A stretch of DNA of 64,000 nucleotides from Cristatella mucedo (GCA_009760855.2 WPIO01000047.1:186001-250000); one strand, 5' to 3'; positions 43,590 to 55,440 are shown, counted from the stretch's first letter. The notes: generated from the letters alone by a model not told the origin. A program made the numbers and translations.

Positions 43590-45715
43590 TTAACTTTGGG
43601 TTTGGAGCAATTGATCCTAGCTAAGGCCAAGTTGAGCTCCTATAAAAATATTGATAAATCACAGATGCACAATCTAAAAATGCTAATGTCGACGATCAAC
43701 CATCTTCTCAACACGTCCAAAATTAGGTCCATACCTTATAATTCTTGTGATGATCTAGCCGATCGCTTTTCTCTCAATTCTTTGCACAGAAGATAGACAA
43801 GATCAAGGAGTCCATCCCTGCGATGACAAGATCCCCCCTAAAATGCTGTTCCCCGTTTCGCGGCTGCTCCGTAATGTCAACATTTAAGCAGGTTCTTAGC
43901 GATCTCGTCCTGAAGTTCATATTCCGATCAAGGAAAACAAAAAGTCCTGTGGACCCTATTCCCACTCTCCTGCGCCCACGTTGCAGTGATCTGCTGCTGC
44001 CATGCATAACTAACATCATTATTAGCATTAGCCACTGGTCATATCCAGCACCTTTCAAAAAAGCAGTAGTTAGGCCACTTCTCAAGAAAGCGATACTAGA
44101 CCAAGAGAACTTTAGCACCTACCACCCAGTCTTTCATCTACAATTCCTATCAAAGACGGTGGAACGGGTCTAGGCAGATCTGCTGAACACACATCTTGAA
44201 ACCTCAAACATTGCTAGTAAGTTACTGTCTAGCTATAGAGCTGATGACTCCACAAAGTCTGCATTGTAAGAGTGTACAACGATCTACTTAGAAATTCGGT
44301 GATAGGTTTATTGTCTCTGCTTGTTTTGCTCCATCTTTTGATAGCTTCTGATACTATCGATCACGAAGTTTGTCTAGAGCGCCTCTCATCTCGCCTGGGC
44401 ATTACTGGAATCGCTCTGCAAAGGTTCGGGTCTTATCTCAGTGGGAGACTGCTGAGTATGGACGTGAATGGACAGACCATCCGAGGTACCTCTGAAATAT
44501 GGAGTATCTCAGGGCTCCGTGCTAGGTTTTGCTCTTTTAACGGTTTATACTCTCCCTCTTGCTGATGTGATTGCCAAGAACAATCTAGGCTTCCACTTCT
44601 ATGCGGATGGCACTCAGTTGTGCCTTTGCTTTGATCCCTGCCAGCCTTGGAGCACCTCGAAGTCTCTCAACTTTATTGCAGCTTGTAATGATGACATTTG
44701 CACATGGATGGCAGCAAATGTTTTAAAACTTAACGATGATAAAACTAACTTACTAGTTATGGGCGATTCCAGTGTGATTCGGAAATTGGAAAGGCTGACG
44801 CTCGAAATTGGCTCTGCCTGCATATCAGCTGCTGGATCAGCTAAAAATATAGGTGTCGTGTTCCAAAGTGACCTCTCGTAAGACGACCACATCAGCTCCG
44901 CAGTCGAATCTTCCTACTTTAAGCTACAAACCATTGCTAAAATTCTAGTTTGTTTAAATAAGAATACCTTGTCTAAGTCTGTCTATGCATTTTGTGACAT
45001 TTGAGACATTTGACATTTGACATTTGACATTTGCAGTTTGTGACATCCCGACTTGACTTATGTAACTCCCTGCTTGTTGGCCTACAGGCATATACAATCA
45101 GCCGATTACAGCTTGTGCAAAACTCTGCTGCTAGGCATGTCTGTCGTGAACGTCGCAGTTGCTGCATCACACCAATTCTAGCCGACCTGCACTGGCCACC
45201 GATAGAGAAACGGATCGACTTCAAATTTGTGTCGTTTATGTCACTTCATTTTTTAAGCTCCGGCCTATTTCTCTGATCCGCTCCCCCACAAGGTCAAGCA
45301 CTGTACCAACTGCTTTTTGAAATACAAAAGTTTACTACTACCTCGTAGAAACCTCAAATTCTTTGGAGACCGTGCATTTAGTGCTTATGCTTCAAAAGCC
45401 TGGAACTCCCTTTCGACCTCGCATCAGAACATCCCCTGACTTAGCCACACTTACGAAGAACATAAAACACGCCTATTTAGGACAACATTTAATAGGTCCC
45501 TGTGATTCGTCCTTCATGTGCTTATGAGTGCGGACACTGTGCGTGTTGCACTAACCACATTTGCATGCTTACCCTGTGCATGTCACCCCTAACCAAGTTG
45601 TTCATGTTGTTTAACAAGCATATTAGTCACGACTTAATCGCGTTTCCTTTGCAGCAAATATATAGCACCTTGGAAGAGATTAGGTTATCTGATGGCGCTT
45701 TATCAGGTGAATCAT
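43590..45715 (+). mobile_element. LINE family A, 2.1-kb copy
   Basis: Starts in the ORF2 linker (QLILAKAKLSSYKNIDKSQMHN), covers the reverse transcriptase (GVSQGSVLG and FHFYADGTQL, where YADD has become YADG) and ends with a decayed 3' UTR and a tail of ATCATCATG. Frameshifts and stops are spread throughout. It separates block V copy 2 from block U copy 1 and explains most of the size difference from the 50-54-kb paralogue. Confidence 0.88.
44994..45034 (+). repeat. TGACATT heptamer expansion inside LINE A
   Basis: The LINE sequence GCATTCGTGACATCTCG is here expanded to several copies of TTTGACA. This is replication slippage within the ORF2 remnant. Confidence 0.8.
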
Positions 45716-45827
45716 CATGATTGTTATTTTTGTCATAGGAACTAAATGAATAGTATCCACGGGATGTAAAGTTCTTTGCTAGCTGCTTCTGAAAGGTGCT
45801 CAGGCAAAGCCGAACCTCTAGTAATCT

Positions 45828-47292
45828 ACCAATAATCTCTGAACGATACGAAGAGCTCAAGGCCTGAACACCAAAGCCTAAAGAGAAGAGAGGAAGTAGC
45901 TCGAACCAATAAATTTAAATTTAGAATAAATTATGCATCGTGTGTGGAGCTATAAATGCGATCGAAATCAATATTGAAGATGTCATTGCTTCCTCTGTCA
46001 AAATGCTCTACGGTAAGCTTGGGCACTCCTTACGGAGATCTGAAAGAGTGGGGGTTTACTGTGGCAGTGACATGGCGAGCAGCAGATCAGTCACCCTGAA
46101 TACTTTATATAATGTGTTAAACAGGAGTGGATTACAGGTTAGGATTTACGGCAAGCATGGGAGCGATCTCGGCAGATCGACGATCCCACAACCGTTGCAT
46201 GTAGTTTCACTGTGCACATTATTTTGGGCAGCCTCGTATATTGATAGCTATTTATCAGTGAATTAGCGCTCACGTAGATCATGTAATGCATGATGCTGTA
46301 AAAAAGCTATGCCACAATACCACCTGTTATTCAGCCCACAGTCAGCGGATGGCAGATGTCGTTATGATTTCTATGCTACGCTTCAACCATATTGGGTTTA
46401 TCTAAGCGTCTCGAACTCTTTAAAAACTGTTTTGGCTAATATGGTAGAACGCCGAAACTATTTAATTGTCAAGTCGGGCTTAGTGCTTTAACAAGCCAAG
46501 ATGCGAAGTTAAGCTAATAGAAACAATAATAGATCTCAGCGAATCGGTAGATGCTTTCTTCGGTTTTAAGTGTAATAGAATCATATGGGAACATATAAGG
46601 GTTTGGTAGTGATTTTAACGCATTTATATTCGACTTAAACGCAGTGGAAGAGAATGAGAGACCAAGCATTTTCATAAAGAGATTCCATTCACGTAATGAG
46701 GTGCAACGTGTGTCCCCTTGAGTACAATGGACTGCCCTCGGTACCATCATGCATTATAATAGGTAAACAATATCTTGGTCTGCAACCATTTTATAGCCTA
46801 TCGAGAATTAGAATATACTGCCAACGAAGCTTTATGAAATTGCATAATCAAAGCTACCACGACAGCTTGCTAACAGGAACTTACAAATCTTCCGTCTTAA
46901 TTTGCATTCGTGTTTCGTGAACCGGCAGAGATGAAACTCGAAATATACCACATACATCTTCAGGAGGCTGATTGGCTGCAATCTGAGTGTAGCCTTAAAT
47001 TAAAGATTAGCTGGTTAAATAGTGGGTTTCAAGAATAGCCGTGGTATCGCTAAAAATATTTATATTTTAGACTGACTTTATTGTTCGGCAAGGAATGAGT
47101 TACACAGTAAGCTTCGAATGAACGCTTGGCAAGCAAGTACATTTCCTTATTTAGTAAAATCAGTGCGAGTTTTGAGCCCAACTACAATATTGCTAATCAC
47201 TTTAGCTAAAGCGATAAGAGGCACTCTTGTTGTTTCTCGGGATCTCTCACCTGCCTGACCCAGTGGTAACAGCCTGTACCCTTAGTTGGGGT
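45828..47292. repeat. Segmental duplication block U, copy 1
   Basis: Begins AATCTCTGAACGATACGAAGAGCTCAAGG and matches 52,277 onward. Further landmarks: GCAGATCAGTCACC, CACAACCGTTGCATG/CACAACCAATGGATG, ATTGTCAAGTCGGGCT, CGTCTTAATTTGCATT, GAAATATACCACAT and GCTAATCACTTTAGCT. This copy has a 108-codon rightward frame (45,940-46,266), but the other copies have stops there, so coding is unlikely. Block V lies to its left, separated only by a LINE insertion. Confidence 0.7.
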
Positions 47293-47553
47293 CATAATAA
47301 TAATAATAATAATATTATTGCACTTGATAACGAGCCCTCAAAGAACTTAATTTCTTTCTAGGCGCTTTACATTTGCTGCAAAGTGATATGCAATCGAATA
47401 GTAAGTAAGATCATGCTTGAAAAACAAACAAAATGAATAATATGGTTAGGGGTGACATGCACAGGGTCAGCATGCAAATGTGGTTAGTGGCAGCATGCAC
47501 AGTGTCAGCACGCATAAGCACATCAAGGACGAATCACAGGGACCTACTAAATA
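47293..47553 (-). mobile_element. LINE family A, 3' UTR only, at the edge of block U copy 1
   Basis: (ATT)n tail at 47,293-47,320, hairpin, and a well-conserved 3' UTR of about 230 bases ending abruptly at GGGACCTACTAAAT. Very close to the 38-kb copy over this length. Young and heavily 5'-truncated. Confidence 0.88.
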
Positions 47554-49276
47554 AAACTACTTCCCTGCACAATATTTTCAGTTTGCTTACGAACATGGAA
47601 TATAAATATACTAATTCGATGCTGTATTTGCAATTACATGCATGTGTAATGCGGTTCAATGAATCGTTCCTTCTAGTCATCACTTTAACGAAAGAAGAAA
47701 GCAGGAGCTTGCAAATGCTAGCCAATTATTCAGTTAAAACGATCACGATAGATAAGCCTAGCTTGATAGTTTCGTGCCAACTTTAGCATACGATTGCTTA
47801 TGCATGACACTCCCTGGCATCGCTGTATGGAGCTCATCGTGCGATTCCTAATGCCATATAATTGGCTGAATTTTAACTGTTTACCTTATTCGAAGCAAGC
47901 CCAAATTTTGCCACTGCTACGATCGGTCCCATTAACAGAGTGCAATATCAGGCGATGTATTCTTCACAGGCTGAGGACAAAAAACTACGTTAATTTCCAT
48001 ACCGTGAAACAATTAGTTGCGGCTGCATCAAAATTTTGCGGTACGGCAAATATTTAAAGTTTAAAACTTGTAAATACAAGGCTGCATGGTGAAAAACACT
48101 AAACGATCACCTAGTGTAATACCACGGTCTTTGAAGTCTCGGCAGTATGACGACGTTAGGAAGGGGTTCGTGCAGATGGCGATCTCAACTTATCAAAACC
48201 ACAATTCCTAGAAATCCCTTCTTGTGTAACACTGTCTGCATCTGAGCTCTTGGATATCGTTTTACAAGACTGTAAGACCCATGCCTTCTAAACGTTTTGA
48301 TAGGTCTTACATTGACTTGTACTCAATTAGTTTTGGTAATGTCAGGTTTCGCAAGAGGCCTAGTCTGAATAGGCTGTTATGTTACAGTTGCCAGAAATAG
48401 CATTTAAATTATTGACTCTTATGCTGCAATTTACTTTCTACCATCTTGAAAGGCCACTGATAGAAAGGTTGTATCGAACGACCATCCGCAAGACAGCTAG
48501 TCGCGTTTCAGTCTATGCTGCAACGGGTTGGGAGGTCTATAGTGAGCTATAGCAAGTCGGCATTGTAAGGGGATTCTCTAGAACGGCCGTTATAGGTAAT
48601 GATACCGCGATTGTTATGAATTTAAGCAAGTATTAGCAATCACTCATTCCGATTTTAGGGCGATTTTGGTTTATTAGCACGCTTTCTTTCAGAGTTAAAA
48701 TGAGGGCTCGAATCGCTACCCAAACTGTTGGTCCATATCCATCATTATACTGCCATTTTTGCCTCTGTGTAAGCCGGAATAAAATATTGAACAAGCATCG
48801 TAACTACTTTGCAAAACCTTTCTTGAGAATTCAGTTTCCAGAGGCTGTGTTCTGGATATGAGTATAGTTTTGAACAACTGATTCAGAATGAGTGGCTGCC
48901 GATAAATACGTTACTCAAGTGCGAGGTAAGAATAGAGTGAGACTATGCCTCTTCCTGATTTCTCAAAATTCCGTGGCCTAAGGCAGCCAAATATACGTAC
49001 AATACGGTGCTTGCAGTACTGTACGCATGATTAATTTATCTTTAGAGTGCCAGGCACTCCAAATCATCTATATCAATGTGACTACCAAGCCTAAAAAAGG
49101 TAGCCCTGTTAGAGTGCATTTCACGTCCATAATTTACAAGTGATTTGCGTAGGTTTCTTGTCCACTTAAAAGCTTTTCTAACTTAATCTTTAGCAATTCA
49201 GATCTGGTAGAAGCATTGCTAAATGTCCTAATGCAATTCAACCATAGATTGAAATCAGCTCCACATAACTCAAGGT
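47554..49276. other. Gene-free stretch
   Basis: Mostly unique. The first hundred bases weakly continue block U (cf. 54.0 kb). There are no frames with motifs and no recognised transposon. Confidence 0.45.
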
Positions 49277-49282
49277 TTTATT
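49277..49282 (-). promoter_or_regulatory. Poly(A) signal of peptide gene copy 2
   Basis: Leftward AATAAA followed by ACCTTGAGTT, 60 bases after the stop codon, matching copy 1 in sequence and distance. Confidence 0.75.
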
Positions 49283-49342
49283 TCCGTCAGTCTAAGCCAT
49301 TTGGCATACATTCCGTCATCAAACTATACGGATCCACTGATT

Positions 49343-49903
49343 TCAACCGCGTGCGACATTATGTGCTACTTCACCAACAACGTGAGCGGCTCCACCAACC
49401 AAGTGTGCTGCTCCTTGCACAAGCGTTGCACCTCCTTGAATAGCTGCTCCAATCAGTTGGACCGCTAATGAAGCTTAAGGGCTTCGAGGAAGAATCTTTT
49501 GGACTCTTGATACTCTACAATATTTCATTATTGTTTTCATTTTGACTCAGAGTGATTCGTCAAAGTCGACAATAATGAAGTGGATAGTAATTGGGAAAGA
49601 TTTACTTCCAAAGGCTTGAGTCAGTTCTTCAAGAGCTTCGCTGCTAACCTGGACATCCTGTCTTGATTCCTGACAACATATTATCCAAAGCGTATCGTAA
49701 CTATCTAGTCAAAGCCAAACGGTCGCAAAAAATAAACCCGGAAAATCTATGCAACTCTTTCCGATAACCCAACTTATTTCAGCCGCAGAAGTTCCAGACA
49801 CAACGGTCACGAAGATTGTTATAGCTACTAGCTTAATGGATTCTAAAATGAACAGCAGAGGTGTGAGCCGAAAGTTCTTAACGATTGAGAGTCGGCCATA
49901 CAT
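49343..49903 (-). pseudogene. Three-exon gene for a small secreted peptide precursor, copy 2
   Basis: Leftward exons 49,903-49,769, 49,669-49,606 and 49,514-49,343; introns of 99 and 91 bp, GT..AG. Exon 1 starts at ATG and carries a hydrophobic core (SIKLVAITIFVTVVSGTSAA) then EISW. Exon 2 is acidic (SRQDVQVSSEALEEL). Exon 3 has a dibasic Lys-Arg before FFLEAL, then the Gly/Ala-rich segment (GGATLVQGAAHLVGGAA) ending NVARG. Exon 3 is two bases longer than in copy 1: an extra AA near 49,475-49,480 shifts the frame and brings in a TAG at 49,465-49,467. Past that point the copy 1 frame is preserved, including synonymous changes. This is a recently broken gene, a sequencing or assembly error, or a variant with another junction. 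Intron 1 has the same length as in copy 1. Confidence 0.6.
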
Positions 49904-50299
49904 TTAATGACACATGAAAAACACTAGAATTATTAGGGGGATTTATCGGCCGTACATAACTGATTGTAAAATGTGAGCACTGACATTACATTGAAACATA
50001 GGTTAAAATTAGCAACTGATGGCTCACAAAATAAGAACAAGCCTTTTGACGACTAAGAGGAACTCATAACCTTTGTAGTGGTATATACCTTGTAACTATC
50101 TGACATTATGTCGTGATGGTCTGGAACTGATAAAGATATCTTAAACTTGAAATGAGATAGTGCTGCTAGGGTGATACAATAGCTGGTACAAGAACCGTGA
50201 TACATGATCGTGTCTGATCAGAGACACTCATAATATCTGTAGGCATATCAAGCTCCACCAGAGTGATCGTCTGTGCATCGACTGCAGCTGTTTCACGAT

Positions 50300-51640
50300 T
50301 GTATCTATTCTTTCAGGTATGAATATGTGATGTAATGTAATGTATCTCCGTCAGTAACTCCACAAAGTCATAAAGACCATGTGGGCGTTACGCAGGAGAG
50401 TTTTGTATAGCGCACTCACAGCCTAAGCGGCTTTCGGTACGCATTCGGTAGCCAACAGACTTCGTCTCACGCAACAAAGAGAAAGTGGGAAGCATAGCAG
50501 AGTTAGGAGAGCAGTTGAGGTAGTGAGTAGCATAGAAGTAATAGTCATCACTAGCATACCTGTGAGTATAGGAATTGAGAATACTGAGAAATATCTCAAC
50601 GTTCTTCAACACGGTAGCAGTTCAATGGGTGAGGAAAAACTCTTCATGGAAGTTGCTACCTTCCGGTGCAGGCATTGCAACTCTCTTTAAATTAAGGCTT
50701 AGTCAGGCATGCGGGCGTTGTGAAGCCCAGGCGTTGTTTTAGTTCTTCCATCAATCCACTGTTCTACCAATTGCAATGTCTTCGTCACCATTTCGTTTCC
50801 TTCAGCATTGTTTAATAAACTTTAACTCATGGGATTCATAAAGACGCATCAATAGAGGTAACGATTTGCCAAATGCCTGTTTTATCAGCTTTTTTTTATC
50901 CAGTATCTACCATTCCACTCTAAGAAACCTAGCATGACCGGTGTCGTGAATGCATTCAGAAAACTCCTAAGCCCGACTCTTTAGTGACTAATGAACATTT
51001 CCAGCTACTGTCACACGACCTCTGATCATGGACTTTTGTTACCAAGGTATTGTCCACATGGTTAGCTCTCAAGGGCAAGATTTAGTTAATCCCAAATAGG
51101 AAATAAGTCCATACACCCGTCGTTAAAAAGACCACGATTTTACGTGTCGCTAAACGATCCTTTTGTGAGTAGCATATCAGGTTCACAATACATTTTCGTT
51201 AAGTCCAGCAGTGCTTGAAATAACGGAATAGTTCTCTGTCAGCTTTTTAGCCTGGTGCAAGATCATCGGAAGTAAGTCTTATTAATACGGGCAGTATCGT
51301 TCCTCGCCAAGAAAGATAGCAAGGCTCAATTTTTGGAGAGTTTAATACTAGAAAGCACACCAAGTCACTTGCAGCACCCTATTACACAGGTAATCCTTGT
51401 AAAGACAAAACGCATATTGCTTACAGCTCGGCACGATACGCATTCCCTAACGGAAATATGTAACAGAAAAAGTAATTATGAAAATTTTGCATCGTGCCGT
51501 CATAACTATTAGTGTAATACTGTAGGATAAATAATGGGTAATGTTCACAATGTCGGCAAGATTAGCGTATTTAAGGAGACGTGCAAAGCATGACAATGTC
51601 AATGCTGCTGGTGGTAGCATGCAAATTGCCAGAGACCATT
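50300..51640. repeat. Segmental duplication block V, copy 3
   Basis: Paralogue of 42,330-43,460, with a LINE B fragment inserted at 50,327-50,540 that the other copies lack. It lies just beyond the 5' end of peptide gene copy 2, as block V copy 1 lies just before gene copy 1, but the gene orientation relative to V differs. Confidence 0.6.
50327..50540 (-). mobile_element. LINE family B 3' fragment inserted in block V copy 3
   Basis: Read leftward, it is the family B 3' end with an ACATTACATCA tail at 50,327-50,341. Its flanks, GGTATGAATATG and ATAGTCATCACTAGCATACC, are joined in the 42.3-kb paralogue as GGTATAAGTAATCATCAGTAGCATACC. That paralogue is an empty site. Confidence 0.85.
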
Positions 51641-51755
51641 ATCATGGAAAGATCAAACGATAATAACCCATCCACTGCTGTAATAACCATGAGTGTTGCA
51701 AGTTTCTTTGAAAATGCCGTTGATTTTGGGACGTCAAGACCAGAGCAAATAGCTA

Positions 51756-51832
51756 ATTTGGTTTGGTCTAGTGGTTAAGGTGCTCGCCCCGACCGAGGTC
51801 TGACTGAGGTCGTGGGCTCGAGCCCCGAAGCC

Positions 51833-51874
<42 letters not shown>

Positions 51875-51990
51875 TCACTTGATAAAGCGCCCTCAGAGAA
51901 CTTAATCTCTCTCTAGGCGATTGTTTGTGAAGCGCCTAAATAGAGATTAAGTTCTCTTGGGGCGCTATATAAATGAATTATTATTTATTT
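51756..51990 (+). mobile_element. SINE-2 split by a LINE A tail
   Basis: Head GGTTTGGTCTAGTGGTTAAG (A box), B box GGTCGTGGGCTCGAGCCC, then at about 51,833 a leftward (ATT)n tract and LINE A hairpin (to about 51,921). SINE-2 then resumes as GTGAAGCGCCTAAATAGAG and ends GGGGCGCTATATAAATGAAT. The two hairpin-tail copies therefore sit side by side in opposite orientation. Confidence 0.82.
51834..51921 (-). mobile_element. LINE A tail fragment inserted in SINE-2
   Basis: A TAA/ATT trinucleotide run of about 40 bases and CACTTGATAAAGCGCCCTCA...CTCTAGGCGA. Only the last 85-90 bases of LINE A are present. Confidence 0.75.
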
Positions 51991-52137
51991 ATATAATTTC
52001 TAGTTCATTTTCCATTGTAAATTTTTACCTTCATCAACAGCATGAGAATTAAAGAGCGGGCATCCATATTATTTAGACTTATGATATGGTGACTAGTTAC
52101 AATTCACTGGCGAAGCAGAACTGCCAATAATGATTCG

Positions 52138-52262
52138 GTCCAGTGGTTAAGGTGCTAGCCCCAACCAAGGTATGGCTTAGGTCGTGGGCTCGAGCCTGGA
52201 GGCATATGTGAAGCCCCTCAATAGAGATTAGGTTCTCTTGGGACGCTGTACATATTAATTAT
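52138..52262 (+). mobile_element. SINE-2, complete
   Basis: GGTCCAGTGGTTAAGGTGC, GGTCGTGGGCTCGAGCC, GTGAAGCCCCTCAATAGAG and GTTCTCTTGGGACGCTGTAC. The hairpin has a few substitutions. Confidence 0.8.
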
Positions 52263-52960
52263 ATGTTATATAAATAATAATCTCAGAACGATTCGAAGAG
52301 CTCAAGGCCTGACAAGCAAAAAATGAAGTCATAGAAATCCAAAACTTGGAGCAAGTTGATTGTATTCATACTCCATTTTTATTAGGCAGAGTATGTAGAG
52401 CTATGAATATGATTTAAACCAAGGTAAAATCTCACATCGCTTCCATAGTTGAATTAGACGTTCCAGATGGAGATCTGAAATAGTGGTGATTCACTGTGGC
52501 TCAGACAAGGGTAGCAGCAGATCAGTCACCTTTCATTCATGCACGATAAGATATACAAAAGTCAATCGTTTGCTCAGATTCACTGTGAAGGCGGGATCAA
52601 TCTATGTCATTTAACGATCTCACAACCAATGGATGTCGTTTTACTATGGCACTCTATTGTAAGCCGCCGCTGATTTTGGCAATCATTTATCAGTGGATCT
52701 TTCAAAACAATCGACGTATAGATTTTCGTTGAGTAGAGTTGCACGGCCAATGCACCTGACAATGAGCTCAAACGGCGATATCTACATAAATCCGGGTGAT
52801 TACTATTCTCTATTTAAATCACAAGGGATCAATTGAAGCTTGTTGAACTAAGTGAACAATTTTGTTGGATAATATACTACAGCACAGACTTTATGCTATT
52901 GTCAAGACGGACTCACTTTTCTAATAAGACAGGCTGTGAAAATGAATAAATAGGAATACC

Positions 52961-53022
<62 letters not shown>
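52961..53022. repeat. (TA)n(TG)n microsatellite
   Basis: About 12 TA units followed by about 18 TG units, ending TATG where the SINE-2 tail begins. Confidence 0.95.
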
Positions 53023-53023
<1 letters not shown>

Positions 53024-53025
<2 letters not shown>

Positions 53026-53165
53026 AATTCATTTGTATAGCGCCCAAGAGAAGTTACTCTCCATTCAGGCACTTCACATAAGCCTCGGAGCTCAAGCCCA
53101 CGACCTCTGCCAGACCTTAGTCGGAGTGAGCACCTTAACTGCTGGACCAAACCAGCTCGGCGAAA
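53024..53165 (-). mobile_element. SINE-2, complete
   Basis: Read leftward: CTGGTTTGGTCCAGCAGTTA, B box GGTCGTGGGCTTGAGC, then the tail GTGAAGTGCCTGAATGGAG and GCGCTATACAAATGAATTAC. Its 3' end abuts the TG/TA microsatellite. Confidence 0.8.
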
Positions 53166-54084
53166 TACTACATCATACGGAACCGGGGGATTATTTCTTC
53201 TGCTTTTAGGTTTCAGGCAATAAGCTAATACAATCAGTGCGCTTGTCGTGATTTTAGGCATCTAACTGCAATTTAAACACAGGATGAGTGTAATAGCAGA
53301 TCGAGGACTCTCTTGAAAGGGTTTAGTGTGCCTACTGAGGTTAACGGGTGTCAACTGGCATGCTAGGCAGCTCATACCACTAACAATTTGCTACACAATT
53401 TAAACAATATCTAAGCCAGCTCATAGTTCGTAGCAAATAAAGGCATCAAGGAGACTTACGTACCAAATCTTTATAGAACTATTTCAAAAGCACTGCAACC
53501 AGGATAGCTGTAAAGCTAGAACCAACCCATTCTCCGTCTTAATTTGCATTTGCTTCTCGTTAACTGGATACTACAAAAAATGAAATATACCACATGTAGC
53601 TTTAGTAGGAGACCCGTTGCAGGCGGGGGTAGCCATAGATTAAAGAGTGGTTGGTGAAACGGTGGCATTTCAGGACCGACATGGTATTGCTTGAGAAACT
53701 TTTACATTTTAATATGACTAAAATGTATGGAAACATCTGGGTTACACGGTAACCCACGACTTCAAGCTACACAAGTTAGTACATTTACTTATTTAGTAAG
53801 ACCTGTGCCTGCTTCAAGCCTAACTACACTCTTGCTAATCACTTTAGCTTAAGCAGAAAACACGTACTTTGTGTGCTGGACAAGATCTGTCACGCGCCTG
53901 GGCTTTCAGTACAACTCATTTCCCTTCGTGGGCATCCTTAACCAGATTTTCTGCAATGGATTTTGAGGTTCCTCTCGACTATGAATTAAAGACTGATAAC
54001 TGTAGTGCTGTCTTTGCAAATGAATGAGAGTGCACTGCTGACCAAATATTTAATACTAATCTTTATGACCGTAAAATTCCTCTG

Positions 54085-54575
54085 TCTTTGGCCCTAGCAT
54101 ACCTATCAGCTGTACTGCCCCACCAGAATCAGTATCGTAGTACTCACTTTTCGGAATCTGAACTATTCGCATAAGCCTCGTACAAGCCTAAAATCCTTGC
54201 AGCCCATGCCTTTACTTCGTATGCTCCCACGGCCTGGAATTCCCTCCTTAGTTCAGTCACGAAATCCCATTACTTGACCACATTAGAAAAAATTGAAACC
54301 CCGTCCCTTAAGACAGCATTTGGTCGGTCCCGGCGATTTGTATATTACGTGCCTGTGCATGCTGACACCGTTGCACGCTGCCATTAACCAAACTTTAACG
54401 CTGATCCTGTGCACATCACCACTAACAATGTTATCCATGTTGTTTGTCGAGCATGACACCACTCAATGTTCGATCGTGTTTCCTTTAGTGCAAATATGAA
54501 CAGCCTAGAGAGACATCGAGTTCACAGAGAGTGTTTTATAGCAAGTAATTTTATTAGTGTCATTATAATCATCAT
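54085..54575 (+). mobile_element. LINE family A, ORF2 end and 3' UTR, old
   Basis: CTGTACTGCCCCACCAGAATC through a decayed hairpin (AACAGCCTAGAGAGACATCG...GAGTGTTTTATAGC) and a weak ATT tail. Several indels. Confidence 0.75.
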
Positions 54576-54669
54576 TGCTTAGGGTAAGGTTTTCAAGGTT
54601 TTTGCAGGAGCTTGCGATGGTAAATGTTTGATCGCCTGCTGTTGCATTTAATCCTGTTGTTTGAACTGA

Positions 54670-54840
54670 TATTAAATGTGCTAAAATTCTGGTCCGCTTA
54701 AACTGGAATACTAAATTTTAGTTTTCAATGTGGAATTCGCATTTCACCTGGGCTTAAGTAAAGCGATGCCAGGGCGTTTGTGGCATAACCAATCAGGCAT
54801 TCATAGTTGGTAGTAAACAAAGTAGCTATGCTCTTCTAAT
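54670..54840 (+). mobile_element. LINE family A, ancient fragment
   Basis: GCTAAAATTCTGGTCCGCTTAAACTGGAATAC and GCATAACCAATCAGGCATTCATAGTTGG correspond to AKIRACLDKDT and CAIRRLQLV. Heavily decayed. Confidence 0.5.
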
Positions 54841-54997
54841 GTCAACGTTGAAGCTGCAGCATTGCAAACCTTCTAAAATACATTGGCTGTATCCTAAATA
54901 GTCCGCTCGTCGTTTGAGTCATTTTTACTGAAGTCTTGATCGCTAGGTTTTTTGCTTTAACCTCACTTTTTCGAAATACTTCTAACCTGGAACATTG

Positions 54998-55440
54998 TTA
55001 TACTGTCCGAGTTTCGTATTCAAGTAGCAAGACAGAGGGATTGTTGTCTAGGTGACTGGCAGATGTCATTGATAGGTAGACGAACTTCATGAAGAGGTAA
55101 CTCTCGGCCTTCTTGAAGTGATAGGTCAAGGTAGTGAGTCGATTATAGTGACAGTAGTTCTGTAGTGAAACAATAAAGGAACAGTAGCCCAGAAAATATT
55201 CTTTAATTATTATTATGGAATCTCTAATTTGGTCATCTTTCTGACAGAGAGGAAAAAAAACAGCAATCGGCTCAGTCGCCACAAGAAGTTTTAGGTATGC
55301 AGCTAACCTGGGAGCTACTGTGGAGATGACCGATGGTGAGAGCAGCAGCACGCTAAGGATGTTGAGGATAATTTTATCAAACGTACTTGGCAACATGTCA
55401 ATTTTCACCAAGCTTGTAGTATTTATTGACATGCGAACTT
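54998..55440 (-). mobile_element. LINE family A, old ORF2 linker fragment, frame still open
   Basis: A leftward frame of 144 codons. LTYHFKKAESYLFMKFVYLS aligns with FKQVTSDLFLKFVSQS, FPLCQKDDQIRDSI with FVQKIDKIRESI, and STVAPRL with STINHLL. A LINE relic, not a host gene. Confidence 0.7.

Larger units (their letters stand above)
52277..54050. repeat. Segmental duplication block U, copy 2
   Basis: Same order of landmarks as 45,828-47,292. It contains a (TA)n(TG)n microsatellite and a SINE-2 that copy 1 lacks. Together with block V copy 3 it forms the second instance of one V+U segment. Confidence 0.7.

Noticed and set aside
45940-46266. 108-codon frame in block U copy 1
   Set aside because: The equivalent stretches in the other two U copies contain stops and frameshifts; there is no sign of coding constraint.
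54998-55432. 144-codon leftward frame as a possible host gene
   Set aside because: It aligns with the ORF2 linker of LINE A, so it is a transposon relic.
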